In this document: in pieces, positions 34,362-44,020 of the stretch
How the letters are laid out: every line of letters starts with the position of its first letter
Numbering within the stretch: the first letter of the stretch is position 1
From: Actinomycetota bacterium
GTDB taxonomy: Bacteria; Actinomycetota; UBA4738; HRBIN12
NCBI GenBank assembly: GCA_035640355.1
Contig: DASQWI010000011.1
Span: 1-64,000, forward strand
Direction of reading: 5' to 3'
DNA: 64,000 nt
Notes under the pieces: generated by a model
What the model saw: the letters and a program-made list of their open reading frames with translations, nothing else
Told to the model about the DNA's origin: nothing
Database searches by the model: none
Translations under genes and position numbers: made by a program

Positions 34362-36019
34362 TCTGGAGCCACGCCGGTGAAGTCCATCGTCCGGATCATC
34401 TCGTCAATGAAGACTTGCTCGTCGCTGGCGATTTCGTAGCGCTCGTACAGCTCGGCGTCAGTCCATTTCTCCGCCATTGGGAGGTCCGGCACGAAAGCGA
34501 AATTCTCTGACTTGTTATGTTGAGCCGGCTTGCGAAGGGATACGAGGAAGCGGAAGAACTTGGTGCGCATGTATGTGACCACGTTCTTGGCCTCTTCCTC
34601 GCTCGTGGCGACATATGCGACGAGATATGACTCGGAGCATGCTTCGCCGGGGCCAGAGATGAACGGACCTCGTTGGTCCCAAATCGGCAACGGGTAGTTC
34701 TCGTTCCCGTCGGTTGCGGCTGTCAAGAGCACCTTCCACTTGTCGACCCAACCAACGTTCAGTCGCAGAGCGCTCTTATTCACCCAAGTCACTCGGCCAG
34801 AGCCGTAGAACTTGATCGGATTCGCTTGACTCTTCCCTTCAGAACCGTGAAACGGCGTTCGCATCCCGAACGGCTGCACCGTCGACACCCGGGGAGTGAA
34901 GACTGCTTCATTCCTCGCTCGAACCCTCCGAAGAATTGGAACGGCTTCATTCCAACGAACAAAAATGTCGAACTCGTCGAGGGGGCGGCGCACGGCTGGA
35001 CTACGCGCCCCACTTGCAGTCACTGTCTCAACGTCGCAGTCGCCATCATGGTCCCGCTCCCACACGAAGTAACTAGCGCCGCCGTTTATGTTGACTCCCG
35101 GGAAGACGTCGGCAGCGTTTGGAAAGTCCACGAGCACCCGAAGACGGTGGCTCGCCAACATCTCATTTCGGAAATCATTGAGTCCGCGTCCCCCAGTAAA
35201 CCAACGTGAAGGTGTGACCATTACGACGTACCTGGGATCCAGAGATTGTGCAGCCTGCACAAACTTCTGGTACACGGGCATGGCGAAACTGCCGACCGAT
35301 TCACCTCCACTTTGGCCGAGTTGGTAAGGCGGATTCCCGACTACCACGTCAAACAACATATCCCCTCCAAACAGGTCGCCCATCCGAGCCTTGATGTCGT
35401 CAGTGTGGATGAACGCGTATGCGTGTGATTCGAGAGCTTCCCCGCGGTCATAGTCCCTCTGCTTTGCACCACAGAACATGCACTTGCCGTTCCTGGACTT
35501 CTTGATCTGGTTGCCGTTCTCGTCGGCAGTGAGCACCCACTCGGTGCCGCCGACCCAGCTGTGCTCCACCCGCTCGAACCAGATGTTGCCTTCTTCGGTC
35601 GCGAACGACTTGGCAATCGAGTGGGGGCCGTTTGCCCACTTCGAGCAGTAGACGCTCCGACGAGCGAGCAGGCTGGTGAGGTATGTGGTGGCGATGCCAA
35701 AGACCTGCTTCATCAGGATGTGATTGACCCGCTCTTGCAGATCGGGGATCTCATCCCCGAGCCCTTCAGTCAGGCGACTCGTTATCTCACGGAGGAACAC
35801 GCCAGACTTGGTGAACGGGTCTAAAAAGCTCACGGTCGGATCTGCCCAGATGTGGGCCCCTTCATGATCAGCTGCCCACACTTCGGCGAGGGTGTCGAGC
35901 ATCTTGTTGACGAACTCCGGCGGCGTAAAGACCTCGTCATTGGAGAGGTTCGCGATGCAAGTCAGGACGTCGGGGTTCCGCCCCCGCAGCGCAAAGCCCG
36001 CCTGCGCCTCACTCACCAA
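34358..36019 (-). CDS. Eco57I-type N6-adenine DNA methyltransferase
   Basis: A 553-aa protein. Motif X-like DEVFTPPEFV and a motif I-like SFLDPFTKSGVFL (67-75) precede the catalytic motif IV FDVVVGNPPYQLG (NPPY at 229-232). A CMFCG knuckle near 180 is unusual. The C-terminal half is probably the target recognition region. The start overlaps the end of the smaller methylase gene by 7 bp; the stop overlaps the helicase start by 4 bp. It should methylate adenine in the host genome to protect it from the downstream helicase-nuclease. Confidence 0.87.
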
Positions 36020-36627
36020 GCCAGATCCCTCACCGTCATGGGCGGGTAGGCCCTCGTCGGGAGGAAGATGTCGTGCTTGCCACGCTCGTCAAAGAGGGAG
36101 CCCTCCCGGCTGAACGCGGCGGACTGGGTGAGGACGTCGAGTCGGAAATCTCTACGCTGGAACTTGCCCTTGCCTAGGTATCCCCATTCGGCGAACGCGA
36201 TCGGCTCACCGACATTGGTCCGCATGGTGAGTGCATCACCGTGGACGAGGTTCTGCGACAGCACATGGGAAGCCGCCCTGTAGAGGTCATCGGACTCTTC
36301 AAGGTTGAGGTACGCGGCGAAGATCTCCAGAAGGTTGTTGCGGCATTCGGCGATGTTGTCGTCCAACAGCTCGATGCCGTAGACGCACATCAGCCCGAGC
36401 AAGGCGTAGTGGCGCTTTTCGAAATCAGACGCGCCGAACCTCAGCTCGACCGATGCGAGCTTGCGCCGCAGCACCTCGACCAGGAAGTTGCCGCTCCCGC
36501 ATGCGGGCTCTAGGAAGCGGGAGTCAATTCGTTCGGTCTCTTCCCTGACCAGATCAAGCATCGTCTCGACCACCCATGCGGGGGTGAACACCTCCCCGTG
36601 GTCTGCGACCCGCTGCTTAGACCGCAC
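36013..36627 (-). CDS. N6-methylase-like protein lacking the catalytic motif
   Basis: A 204-aa protein starting at GTG 36627. It carries motif X (GEVFTPAWVV), motif I (FLEPACGSGNFLVEVL, 39-47), motif II (YGIELLDDN) and motif III-like (NLVHGDALTM), so it should bind SAM. It ends without an NPPY/DPPY motif IV. The next gene, overlapping by 7 bp, has NPPY. The two may form a heterodimer, or this one may be a regulatory or structural relic. A TATGGT element 5 nt before the GTG suggests a leaderless start. Confidence 0.8.
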   Translation of the reverse strand: MRSKQRVADHGEVFTPAWVVETMLDLVREETERIDSRFLEPACGSGNFLVEVLRRKLASVELRFGASDFEKRHYALLGLMCVYGIELLDDNIAECRNNLLEIFAAYLNLEESDDLYRAASHVLSQNLVHGDALTMRTNVGEPIAFAEWGYLGKGKFQRRDFRLDVLTQSAAFSREGSLFDERGKHDIFLPTRAYPPMTVRDLAW

Positions 36628-36769
36628 AAGGCACCATAATTCAGCCTAATGCCCCGCGGACCGGCAGGGCGGGTGCACACTTCAACCCGGAGACCCCCCG
36701 GATACGATGCACCCGTAAGGCCAGACTCGATGCACGCCTGACCAGCCCTATTGGAGGAAAGGGAGCACG

Positions 36770-38521
36770 ATTTCGTTCCAGCCAGCGGTTCCAGTCGAGA
36801 AGGTCCTGAAGGAGATTCACAAGCGGGCATACGTGCTTCCCGCGATTCAGCGGGAGTTCATTTGGAACACGTCCCAGGTTCGGATGCTCTTCGACAGCCT
36901 CCTCCGTGGCTACCCGATCGGCTCCTTCTTGTTCTGGGCCGTTGATGCGAACCGGGCGTGTGATTTCACGTTCTACGACTTCATCTGCAACTACCACGAG
37001 AAGGACTCACCTTACGCACCGGTAGTCACGGTCCCGCCGGGACAGGGCGTCATGGCGATCCTCGATGGTCAGCAGAGGCTGACTGCGTTGAACATCGGGC
37101 TGCACGGGAGTCATGCGGAGCGTCAACCCAGGAAGTGGGCTAACAACCCGGACGCTTACCCGAAGCGGCGCTTGTACCTGGACCTGCTCGGAGACGGCCC
37201 TGACCAGGAGCTTGGGATGCGCTACGACTTCCGCTTCCTGACAGAGGCCGAGGGCAACGCGGAGACAGATGGCGCCCGCCGTTGGTTCCGTGTTGGCGAT
37301 GTGCTCGATCTCAGAGACTCGGGCCACGCAATCATGGCGGAACTCGAAGGCCGCGGCCTCCAGGGGGCGCAGCCATTCCAGACCTTGTACGACCTCTACC
37401 GCGGAATCCGCGAAGTACCTGCGCTGAACTACTACCTTGAGGAGTCCCAGGATCCGGACAAGGTCCTTGACATCTTCGTGCGAGTGAACAGCCAGGGGAC
37501 GACGCTGTCGTACTCGGACCTGCTTCTGTCGATGGCGACGAACCAATGGCAAGAACTGGACGCGCGCGAGGAGACGCGCTCACTCCTGTCCACGTTGAAC
37601 AACGGTTCCACTCCGTTCAGCTTCAGCAAGGACGTGGTCCTCAAGAGCGGACTCACTCTGATCGACGCTCCTGACATCCGCTTCAACGTGTCGAACTTCA
37701 CGCAACAGAACATGGCGCTACTCGAGAAGAAGTGGGGCGAGGTTCGGTCGGCCCTGATCGTCGCGCGAGACCTACTTGAGAGCTTCGGTCTCTCGGAGCG
37801 GACACTGTCGGCTGACAGCGTGATCGTGCCCCTCGCATACTACGCGTACTCACGAGGGCTGGGCTCGAGCTATGTCACCTCATCGGCGCAGGCGGCCGAC
37901 CGACAGATGATGCGTTCGTGGGTGATGCGATCACAGATGAAGCGGGGTGTGTAGGGCTCCGGCCTTGACACGCTATTGGTCCGTCTCCGCGAAGTGCTCC
38001 GGGACCAAAGTGGCAACGGGTTCCCGAGAGATGGCTTGGAAACAGCCATGGCTGGCCTGGCCAAGAGCCTCCAGTTCAGCGATGCGGAGATCGAGGAGTT
38101 ATGCGAGTTGTCGTACGGTCGTCCAAGGACATTCGCCACACTCGCGATGCTGTATCCGGGGCTCGACCTCACAAAGCAGTTCCACGAGGACCACATCTTC
38201 GCCCGGTCTCGCTTCACTCGCGCGCGTCTCGTCAAAGCTGGGATCCCAGCGGAGGCGATCGACGACTACCTCGAGCGAGTCAACCGCTTGCCTAACCTCC
38301 AGCTCCTTGCCGGGGTGCCAAACACTGAGAAGCAGGCTCGCCTCCCGGACGAGTGGCTCCACGGACCACACTTCACGTCCGACGAAGCGCGAGAGACGTA
38401 TATGCGCGAGAACGACCTTGAGAGCGTACCCCTGGCACTCGACGAGTTCCTTACCTTCTACGACGGTCGGCGGAGCAAGATCGAGGCACGCCTCCGCGCC
38501 CAACTTGGACCTGAAGGATAG
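36770..38521 (+). pseudogene. GmrSD-type type IV restriction enzyme interrupted by an amber codon
   Basis: DUF262 and DUF1524 domains encoded in one frame of 584 codons. DUF262: YVLPAIQREFIW, the catalytic DGQQRLTALN and FVRVNSQGTTLSYSDLL. DUF1524 HNH: FHEDHIFARSRF and RLPNLQLLAGVPNTEKQ. A TAG at 37952-37954 (codon 395) interrupts it where GV-x-GSGLDTLLVRL would be expected; a TGG-to-TAG change would explain it. The natural start position is ATT 36770 (SFQPAVPVEKVLKEI follows), with gggag four bases upstream, and no ATG/GTG/TTG is in frame before it. GmrSD enzymes cut modified (glucosylated) DNA. The halves 36833-37954 and 37976-38521 could be read separately. Confidence 0.8.
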
Positions 38522-38702
38522 CGGCTGGCGGATAGGTCAGACCAAACAGACGAACCGCGGATCGGCTTTGGCTTCAGCAGCCTGACTTCGGCGCCGATGC
38601 CTACGCACCTCTTGCAGCGTAGCCGCCGTCAGGCTGTAGACGCGACCTACCGTAGTCCGCCAGCGCCCTCGTCAAGGTCTAATTTGACGACCTGGCTCTC
38701 GC

Positions 38703-39677
38703 TTACGTAACTGCGGCTGGCTTGGCGTCGCCGGCGAGGATCTCCTCGGCTCGGTGACAGGCGACGGTTCGTCCGGAGTCGAGGGAACGGAGTTCCGGCA
38801 CCTCCGTTCGCGTCAGGTCGTTCGCATACGGGCATCGAGGATGAAACGGGCATCCGGGCGGCGGGTTCGCCGGGTCGGGCACCGAGCCGGGGAGGACGAT
38901 CCTCGAGCGACGCGCCGCGAGGTCGATCTCGGGCACCGCGGAACGCAGCGCGAGCGTGTACGGATGCGCCGGGTTGGCGAGGATCTCTTCGGTCGGGCCG
39001 TGCTCGACGATGCGCCCGAGGTACAGCACCGCCGTCTCCTCGCATAGCTGCTCGACCACTGCGAGGTTGTGCGAGATCAGCACGTACGCGAGCCCGCGTT
39101 CCCGGCGGAGCGTGGCGATCAGCTCGAGGATGCGCGCCTGGACCGTGACGTCGAGCGCGCTCGTCGGCTCGTCCAGCACCAGCACCTTGGGCTCGACGGA
39201 CAGCGCTCGTGCGATCGCGACACGCTGCCGCTGCCCGCCCGACAGCTGGTGCGGATACCGCTCGGCCATCTCGGATTCGAGGCCGACCTCCGTGAGGAGC
39301 TCGCCGACGCGGCGCCGAACCTCCGCGCGAGGGACGATCTCGTGCGCGAGGAGAGGCTCGGCGATCGCGGACCGGATCCGCGTGCGGGGGTCGAGCGTCG
39401 TCGTCGGGTCCTGGAACACGATCTGCACGGCGCGTCGGTACTGGCGGAGCGCGCGACCGCGGATGCCCAGGACGCCACTGCCATCGAGCCGGATCGCGCC
39501 GGACGTCGGGGCGACCAACCGCAGCAGCGCGCGAGCGATCGTGGTCTTTCCCGATCCGCTCTCGCCGACCAGGCCGAGACCGTAGGGCCCCGCCGGCAGG
39601 CGGAACGACACGCCGTCGACGGCGCGCACGCGGCCGAAGTCGACGACGAGGTCCTCGACCTCGAGCAGCGGCGTCAC
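38703..39677 (-). CDS. Oligopeptide/dipeptide-type ABC transporter ATPase (DppF-like)
   Basis: A 324-aa ATPase from GTG 39677, overlapping the stop of the preceding gene by GTGA. Walker A GESGSGKTTI, Q-loop VFQDPTTTLDP, signature LSGGQRQRV, Walker B VLVLDEPTSALD and H-loop ISHN are intact. The C-terminal oligopeptide-type extension has the cysteine cluster (PPGCPFHPRCPYA, then CHRAEE) that can bind an iron-sulfur cluster in this family. It is the last gene of the operon that runs from 46689 to 38703. Confidence 0.92.
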   Translation of the reverse strand: MTPLLEVEDLVVDFGRVRAVDGVSFRLPAGPYGLGLVGESGSGKTTIARALLRLVAPTSGAIRLDGSGVLGIRGRALRQYRRAVQIVFQDPTTTLDPRTRIRSAIAEPLLAHEIVPRAEVRRRVGELLTEVGLESEMAERYPHQLSGGQRQRVAIARALSVEPKVLVLDEPTSALDVTVQARILELIATLRRERGLAYVLISHNLAVVEQLCEETAVLYLGRIVEHGPTEEILANPAHPYTLALRSAVPEIDLAARRSRIVLPGSVPDPANPPPGCPFHPRCPYANDLTRTEVPELRSLDSGRTVACHRAEEILAGDAKPAAVT

Positions 39678-40465
39678 CGGGACGCGGTCGCGGCGCCGAT
39701 CTTGGGGACGGCGGCGACGAGACGCTTCGTGTACCCGGCGGCGGGCTCGCCGAGGACGCGCGCCGTCGGCCCTTCCTCGACGATGCGCCCGAGCTGCATC
39801 ACCGCCACGCGGTCGCACAGCTCCGCGATCACGGCCAGGTCGTGACTGATGAACAGGACGCTCATCCCGCGCTCGTCCCGCAGCCGGCGGAGGAGGTCGA
39901 GGATCTCCGCCTGAACGGTGACGTCGAGCGCGCTCGTCGGCTCGTCCGCGATGAGCACCTCGGAGCGCAGCGCGAGCGCCATCGCGATGGCGATGCGCTG
40001 CGCCTGTCCTCCGGAGAGTTCATGCGGATGTCGTGACAGGAGGTCGGGGGACAGGAATACCTCGCGGAGCGCAGCCGCAGCGCCGTCGCGCGCCTCGCGC
40101 GCGCTCGCCCCGTGCAGCCGCAGGGTCCGCTCGAACAGCTCGCCGACGCGAAGGAGTGGATCGAGCGACGACACCGGGCTCTGGAAGATCATCGCGATCC
40201 GGCGGCCCCGGATCTCGCGCAGTCGGCTCTCCGGAGCGCCGACGAGCTCCTGGTCGACCAGGCGGATACTCCCGTCGACGCGGGCGCCGAGCGTCGACGC
40301 GAGGCCCAGCACCGCGAGGGCGGTCATCGACTTGCCCGAACCGCTCTCGCCGGCGAGGCCGAGGATTTCGCCGGTGCCGAGGTCGAGACGCTCCAGATCG
40401 ACGACGCGCCGATCGCCGAACGCGATGCGCAGGTCGCGCACCTCGAGCTTCGTCGTTCGCATCAT
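39674..40465 (-). CDS. Oligopeptide/dipeptide-type ABC transporter ATPase (DppD-like)
   Basis: A 263-aa ATPase. Walker A GESGSGKSMTAL, Q-loop IFQSPVSSLDP, signature LSGGQAQRI, Walker B VLIADEPTSALD and H-loop ISHD are seen. It is shorter than usual DppD (about 320 aa) and lacks the C-terminal Cys-rich extension. It overlaps the permease gene before it and the second ATPase after it by 4 bp each. The two ATPases should pair under the DppB/DppC permease. Confidence 0.92.
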   Translation of the reverse strand: MMRTTKLEVRDLRIAFGDRRVVDLERLDLGTGEILGLAGESGSGKSMTALAVLGLASTLGARVDGSIRLVDQELVGAPESRLREIRGRRIAMIFQSPVSSLDPLLRVGELFERTLRLHGASAREARDGAAAALREVFLSPDLLSRHPHELSGGQAQRIAIAMALALRSEVLIADEPTSALDVTVQAEILDLLRRLRDERGMSVLFISHDLAVIAELCDRVAVMQLGRIVEEGPTARVLGEPAAGYTKRLVAAVPKIGAATASR

Positions 40466-41373
40466 CGCGTCAGCACTCGTCTGGGATCGAGCACGTCTCG
40501 CAGGCCGTCACCCAGCAGGTTGAACGCGGCCGCGGTGAGGAGGATCGCCGCGCCCGGAAACGTGACCAGCCACCACTGCGTGGTGAAGAACTGCTGGCCC
40601 TGACTGACCATCAGGCCCCAGTCGGGCGTGGGGTCCTGCGCGCCGAGACCGAGGAACGACAGCGCCGACGCGGTGAGGATCACGCCGCCGACGTCGAGGG
40701 AGACCTGCACGATGACGGGCGTGATGGAGTTCGGCAGGACGTGGCGGAGGAGGATCCGGCGATGGGAGATGCCCATGGCCCGGGCGCTCTCGACGAACGG
40801 TCGGCCGGCGACCGACGCGGCCTGACCGCGGACGATCCGCGTGTACCACGGCCACCACGTGACGGCGATGGCGATCACGGTGTTGGTGATCGAGGGCTGC
40901 ATCACCGCGGCGAACGCCAGCGCGAGCAGCAACGCGGGGAACGCCAGGAACACGTCGGTGATGCGCATGATGACCTCGTCGATGGCGCCTCCGAAGTAGC
41001 CGGCGGCGATTCCCAGCGGGATGCCGATCGCGCAGGAGATGGCCAGGACGAGCAGCGCGATCACCGGCGAGATGCGGGCGCCGTACAGCACGCGCGAGAG
41101 CACGTCGCGCCCGACCTGGTCGGTGCCGAAGAGGTGTGCTGACGACGGCGCCTCGAGCGTCTCCAGCGGGTGGGTGGCGTCTCCGGCGTCGGCGGGGAAC
41201 GGCGCGATGAGCGGCGCGAGCACCGCGGCCACGGCGATCGCCAGGCAGAGCACGGCCCCGGCCACGAGCAGCGGGTTCCGTCGAGCGGCGGCGCGCACGC
41301 CGCGTTCGCGACCGGGCGGAACGAGCCTGCTCTCGAGCGCCGCGGCCGCGGGAGGAGCGGGCAGCGACGCCAT
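40462..41373 (-). CDS. Dpp-type ABC transporter permease (DppC-like)
   Basis: A 303-aa permease with six membrane helices. The N-terminal domain ends at LFGTDQVGRDVLSRVLYGAR, the usual DppC sequence. The EAA-type loop is VESARAMGISHRRILLRHVLPN, which contacts the ATPase. Its ATG directly follows the stop of the DppB-like gene, with no gap. The partner is the DppB-like permease. Confidence 0.93.
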   Translation of the reverse strand: MASLPAPPAAAALESRLVPPGRERGVRAAARRNPLLVAGAVLCLAIAVAAVLAPLIAPFPADAGDATHPLETLEAPSSAHLFGTDQVGRDVLSRVLYGARISPVIALLVLAISCAIGIPLGIAAGYFGGAIDEVIMRITDVFLAFPALLLALAFAAVMQPSITNTVIAIAVTWWPWYTRIVRGQAASVAGRPFVESARAMGISHRRILLRHVLPNSITPVIVQVSLDVGGVILTASALSFLGLGAQDPTPDWGLMVSQGQQFFTTQWWLVTFPGAAILLTAAAFNLLGDGLRDVLDPRRVLTR

Positions 41374-42390
41374 CTACGCCACCCGGATCCGCGGATCGAT
41401 CGCGGCCTGAAGGACGTCGACGACGAGGTTGCCGATCACGTAGACGATGGCGACGAACAGCGTGACGCCGACGATGGCCGGCGTATCGAGCGCCGCGATC
41501 GCATCGGCCGCATAGCTGCCGAGTCCGGGCCGGTTGAAGATCGCCTCGACCAGGAACGTGTTCACGAGCGCGTACGCGAACACCAGCGCGAGGAGCGCGA
41601 CCACGGGACTCCACGCGTGCCGGAGGGCGAACCGGGCGAACACGCTTCGCTCGGTGAAGCCAAGGGCGCGCACCATACGGACGTGGTCCTCGCCGATCGT
41701 GTCCAGGACTGACGCCCGAACCATCCTGGTGATGACGCCGGCGGGATAGGCCGCGATCACCACGGCGGGCAACACGACGTGGGTCAGCGCGCTCCCAAGA
41801 ACGGGCCAGTTCCCCGTGAGGAGCGCGTCGACGATCGGCATGTTCGTGACGTTGCGAAGCGGACTCGTGTAGTCGAGATCGGGGTCGTAGCTCCCGGCCA
41901 CCGGGAGCACGTTCAGCCACTGAAAGAAGATCAGCTGGAGCACGATGGCCAGCCAGAACGAGGGCATCGACACGCCGATCACCGCGGCGATTCGCGACAG
42001 CAGGTCGGGCGCCCGGCCCCTCCACCGCGCCGCGACGAGGCCGAGCGGGATCCCCACGGCGAGCGCGAGCACCATGGCCACGGTGACGAGCTCGATCGAC
42101 GCCGGCGCGCGACGAGCGATGTCGTCGATCACCGGGCGCCGCGTTCTCAGCGAGAGTCCCCAATCGCCGGTTGCCACGCCGCCGAGGTAGCGGGCGATCT
42201 GAACCGGGACCGGGCGGTCGAGCCCGAGCTGTCTCCGCGCCGCCTCGATCTGTTCGGGACGTGCGCGCGGACCCGCCCATGTGACCGCCGGGTCACCCGG
42301 CACCACCCGCGCCACGACGAACGTGAGGATGACGACGCCCAGGACGACGAACGCGGCGAGCGCGAGCCGCCGGACGAGGAACCGGGTCAC
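41374..42390 (-). CDS. Dpp-type ABC transporter permease (DppB-like)
   Basis: A 338-aa permease. The N-terminal RFLVRRLALAAFVVLGVVIL helix and VVPGDPA are family signatures. The EAA loop is DHVRMVRALGFTERSVFARF. Six membrane helices are visible. Its GTG start overlaps the binding-protein stop by GTGA, so it is translated with it. Confidence 0.93.
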   Translation of the reverse strand: MTRFLVRRLALAAFVVLGVVILTFVVARVVPGDPAVTWAGPRARPEQIEAARRQLGLDRPVPVQIARYLGGVATGDWGLSLRTRRPVIDDIARRAPASIELVTVAMVLALAVGIPLGLVAARWRGRAPDLLSRIAAVIGVSMPSFWLAIVLQLIFFQWLNVLPVAGSYDPDLDYTSPLRNVTNMPIVDALLTGNWPVLGSALTHVVLPAVVIAAYPAGVITRMVRASVLDTIGEDHVRMVRALGFTERSVFARFALRHAWSPVVALLALVFAYALVNTFLVEAIFNRPGLGSYAADAIAALDTPAIVGVTLFVAIVYVIGNLVVDVLQAAIDPRIRVA

Positions 42391-43991
42391 GCCTGGGGCG
42401 TCAGGTCATACGCGAAGACGACGTTCGGGTACGCCGGGTTGTCCTCGAAGCCCTCCACCTCGTCGAGCATTGCCCGCTGGTACGTCTGCGTGTACAGCGG
42501 GATGGCCGGCGCGTCCTCCACGACGATCTGCTGCATCTGCTCGTACATCTGCGCGGCCTCGTCGCGATCGGTCGCCGAGACGACCGACGCCTCGTCGATC
42601 ATCGAGTCGAGGTCACGGTTCGAGTAGTACGCGAGGTTGAAGAATGGCTCCTCCTCCGTCCGGAACAGGCTGAAGAACCATGACACCGGGTCCGGATAGT
42701 CCGGCCACCAGTAGAAGACAAGGATGTCCTGTCGCGTCGTTTCGTTCCCCGACTTGGCCTTGTCCCACTGCGCCTGCCACTGCATCCCGCGGACCTGCAG
42801 GTCGACGTTCAGCTCCGCGAGGTTCGAGCGCATGATCGTGGAGACGAGCTCCTCGTCCGCGTCTCCCCTGAGGTAGGTGAGCTCGAGCGTGAGCGGGTCG
42901 CCGTTCGGGCCGTAGCCGGCCTCTTCCAGCAACGTTCGCGCCTGATCGAGGTCCTGCTGGAACTGCAGTCCTTCCGTATGTCCCCAAAGTCCCGGCGGGA
43001 CGACGCCGGAGAGCGGCTGCGCAGCACCTTCGAGCGCGGCGATGATGCCCTCGTAGTCGATGGCCAGCGCGATGGCGTCGCGAACCCGCTCGTCGGCGAG
43101 CGGACCGTCGGCGGTGTTGAGCAGGGCGAGCAGCGTCTGCCACGAGGGCGCGCTGGTCGTCTCGAACCCATCCTGCCCCTCGAACGACTCCCACAGCTGC
43201 GGGCTCATCCGCTGGACCATCGTGACCTCGCCGGCGCGGAGCAGCTGGGCCGCGGTGTTCGCCTCGGGCGTCACGCGGAACACGTAGTTCTCGTAGCGAT
43301 CGCCGTCCCAGCCGCCCCAGTAGTCCGGGTACGCCTCGAGACGGAGCTCGATCTCGTCGCCGGGGTTGTACTCCGAGACGGTGTACGGACCGGTGCCGGC
43401 GTCGTTGCCCTCGGCGAACCACTCCGCGAGGTCCTGACCGCCGGACGCTTCGGTGTCGTAGATGTAGGCCGAGTACGTGCCCGACGAGACCAGGTCGAGC
43501 GGCGAGGCGTACGACAGGTGGAAGACGAGCGTGCGGTCGTCCGGCGTCTCGATCTTCTTCACCGCGCCCCAGATGTACGCGGCCGCCTCACCGAGCTCCG
43601 TCGTGCGCTCGATGGCCGCCTTCGCTGCCTCCGCCGTGAGCTCTCGACCGGTGTGGAACGTCACGCCTTCGCGGAGCGTGAACGTCCACGTCAGCCCGTC
43701 CTCCGAGGACTCCCAGCTCTCGGCGAGGAGCGGCTCGACCTCCTGCGTCTCGTCGTTGTAGCGCGTAAGCGTCTCGTAGATGTTGTGCAGGGCGATGACC
43801 TCGTTCGAGTAGCCGCTCGCCGGGTCCCATCCGATCATCACCTCGGAGTTGACCGAGTACGTGAACGCGCTCGGGCCCTGCGTCGCGCCGTCGTCGGTGG
43901 CGCCGAGGCCGTCGTCATCCCCGGTACACGCCGCCGCGACGACGGCGAACGCCGCGGCGATCACCAACACGGGCAAGCGAAGAGATCTCAT
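42387..43991 (-). CDS. Dpp-type ABC transporter substrate-binding lipoprotein (DppA-like)
   Basis: A 534-aa protein from ATG 43991, with agggagggcgcc just upstream. A lipoprotein signal (VIAAAFAVVAAAC) anchors it outside the membrane. The SBP_bac_5 fold is shown by PLLAESWESSEDGLTWTFTL, REGVTFHTGRELTAEA, VRDAIALAIDYEGII and a terminal QRAMLDEVEGF. Such proteins bind peptides, opines, or other small amides. Since the operon also codes for a DUF917 protein and a hydantoinase-family ATPase, a cyclic amide such as a hydantoin or 5-oxoproline is a candidate substrate. Confidence 0.92.
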   Translation of the reverse strand: MRSLRLPVLVIAAAFAVVAAACTGDDDGLGATDDGATQGPSAFTYSVNSEVMIGWDPASGYSNEVIALHNIYETLTRYNDETQEVEPLLAESWESSEDGLTWTFTLREGVTFHTGRELTAEAAKAAIERTTELGEAAAYIWGAVKKIETPDDRTLVFHLSYASPLDLVSSGTYSAYIYDTEASGGQDLAEWFAEGNDAGTGPYTVSEYNPGDEIELRLEAYPDYWGGWDGDRYENYVFRVTPEANTAAQLLRAGEVTMVQRMSPQLWESFEGQDGFETTSAPSWQTLLALLNTADGPLADERVRDAIALAIDYEGIIAALEGAAQPLSGVVPPGLWGHTEGLQFQQDLDQARTLLEEAGYGPNGDPLTLELTYLRGDADEELVSTIMRSNLAELNVDLQVRGMQWQAQWDKAKSGNETTRQDILVFYWWPDYPDPVSWFFSLFRTEEEPFFNLAYYSNRDLDSMIDEASVVSATDRDEAAQMYEQMQQIVVEDAPAIPLYTQTYQRAMLDEVEGFEDNPAYPNVVFAYDLTPQA

Positions 43992-44020
43992 GGCGCCCTC
44001 CCTAGGGGTTCCTCGGTCGG

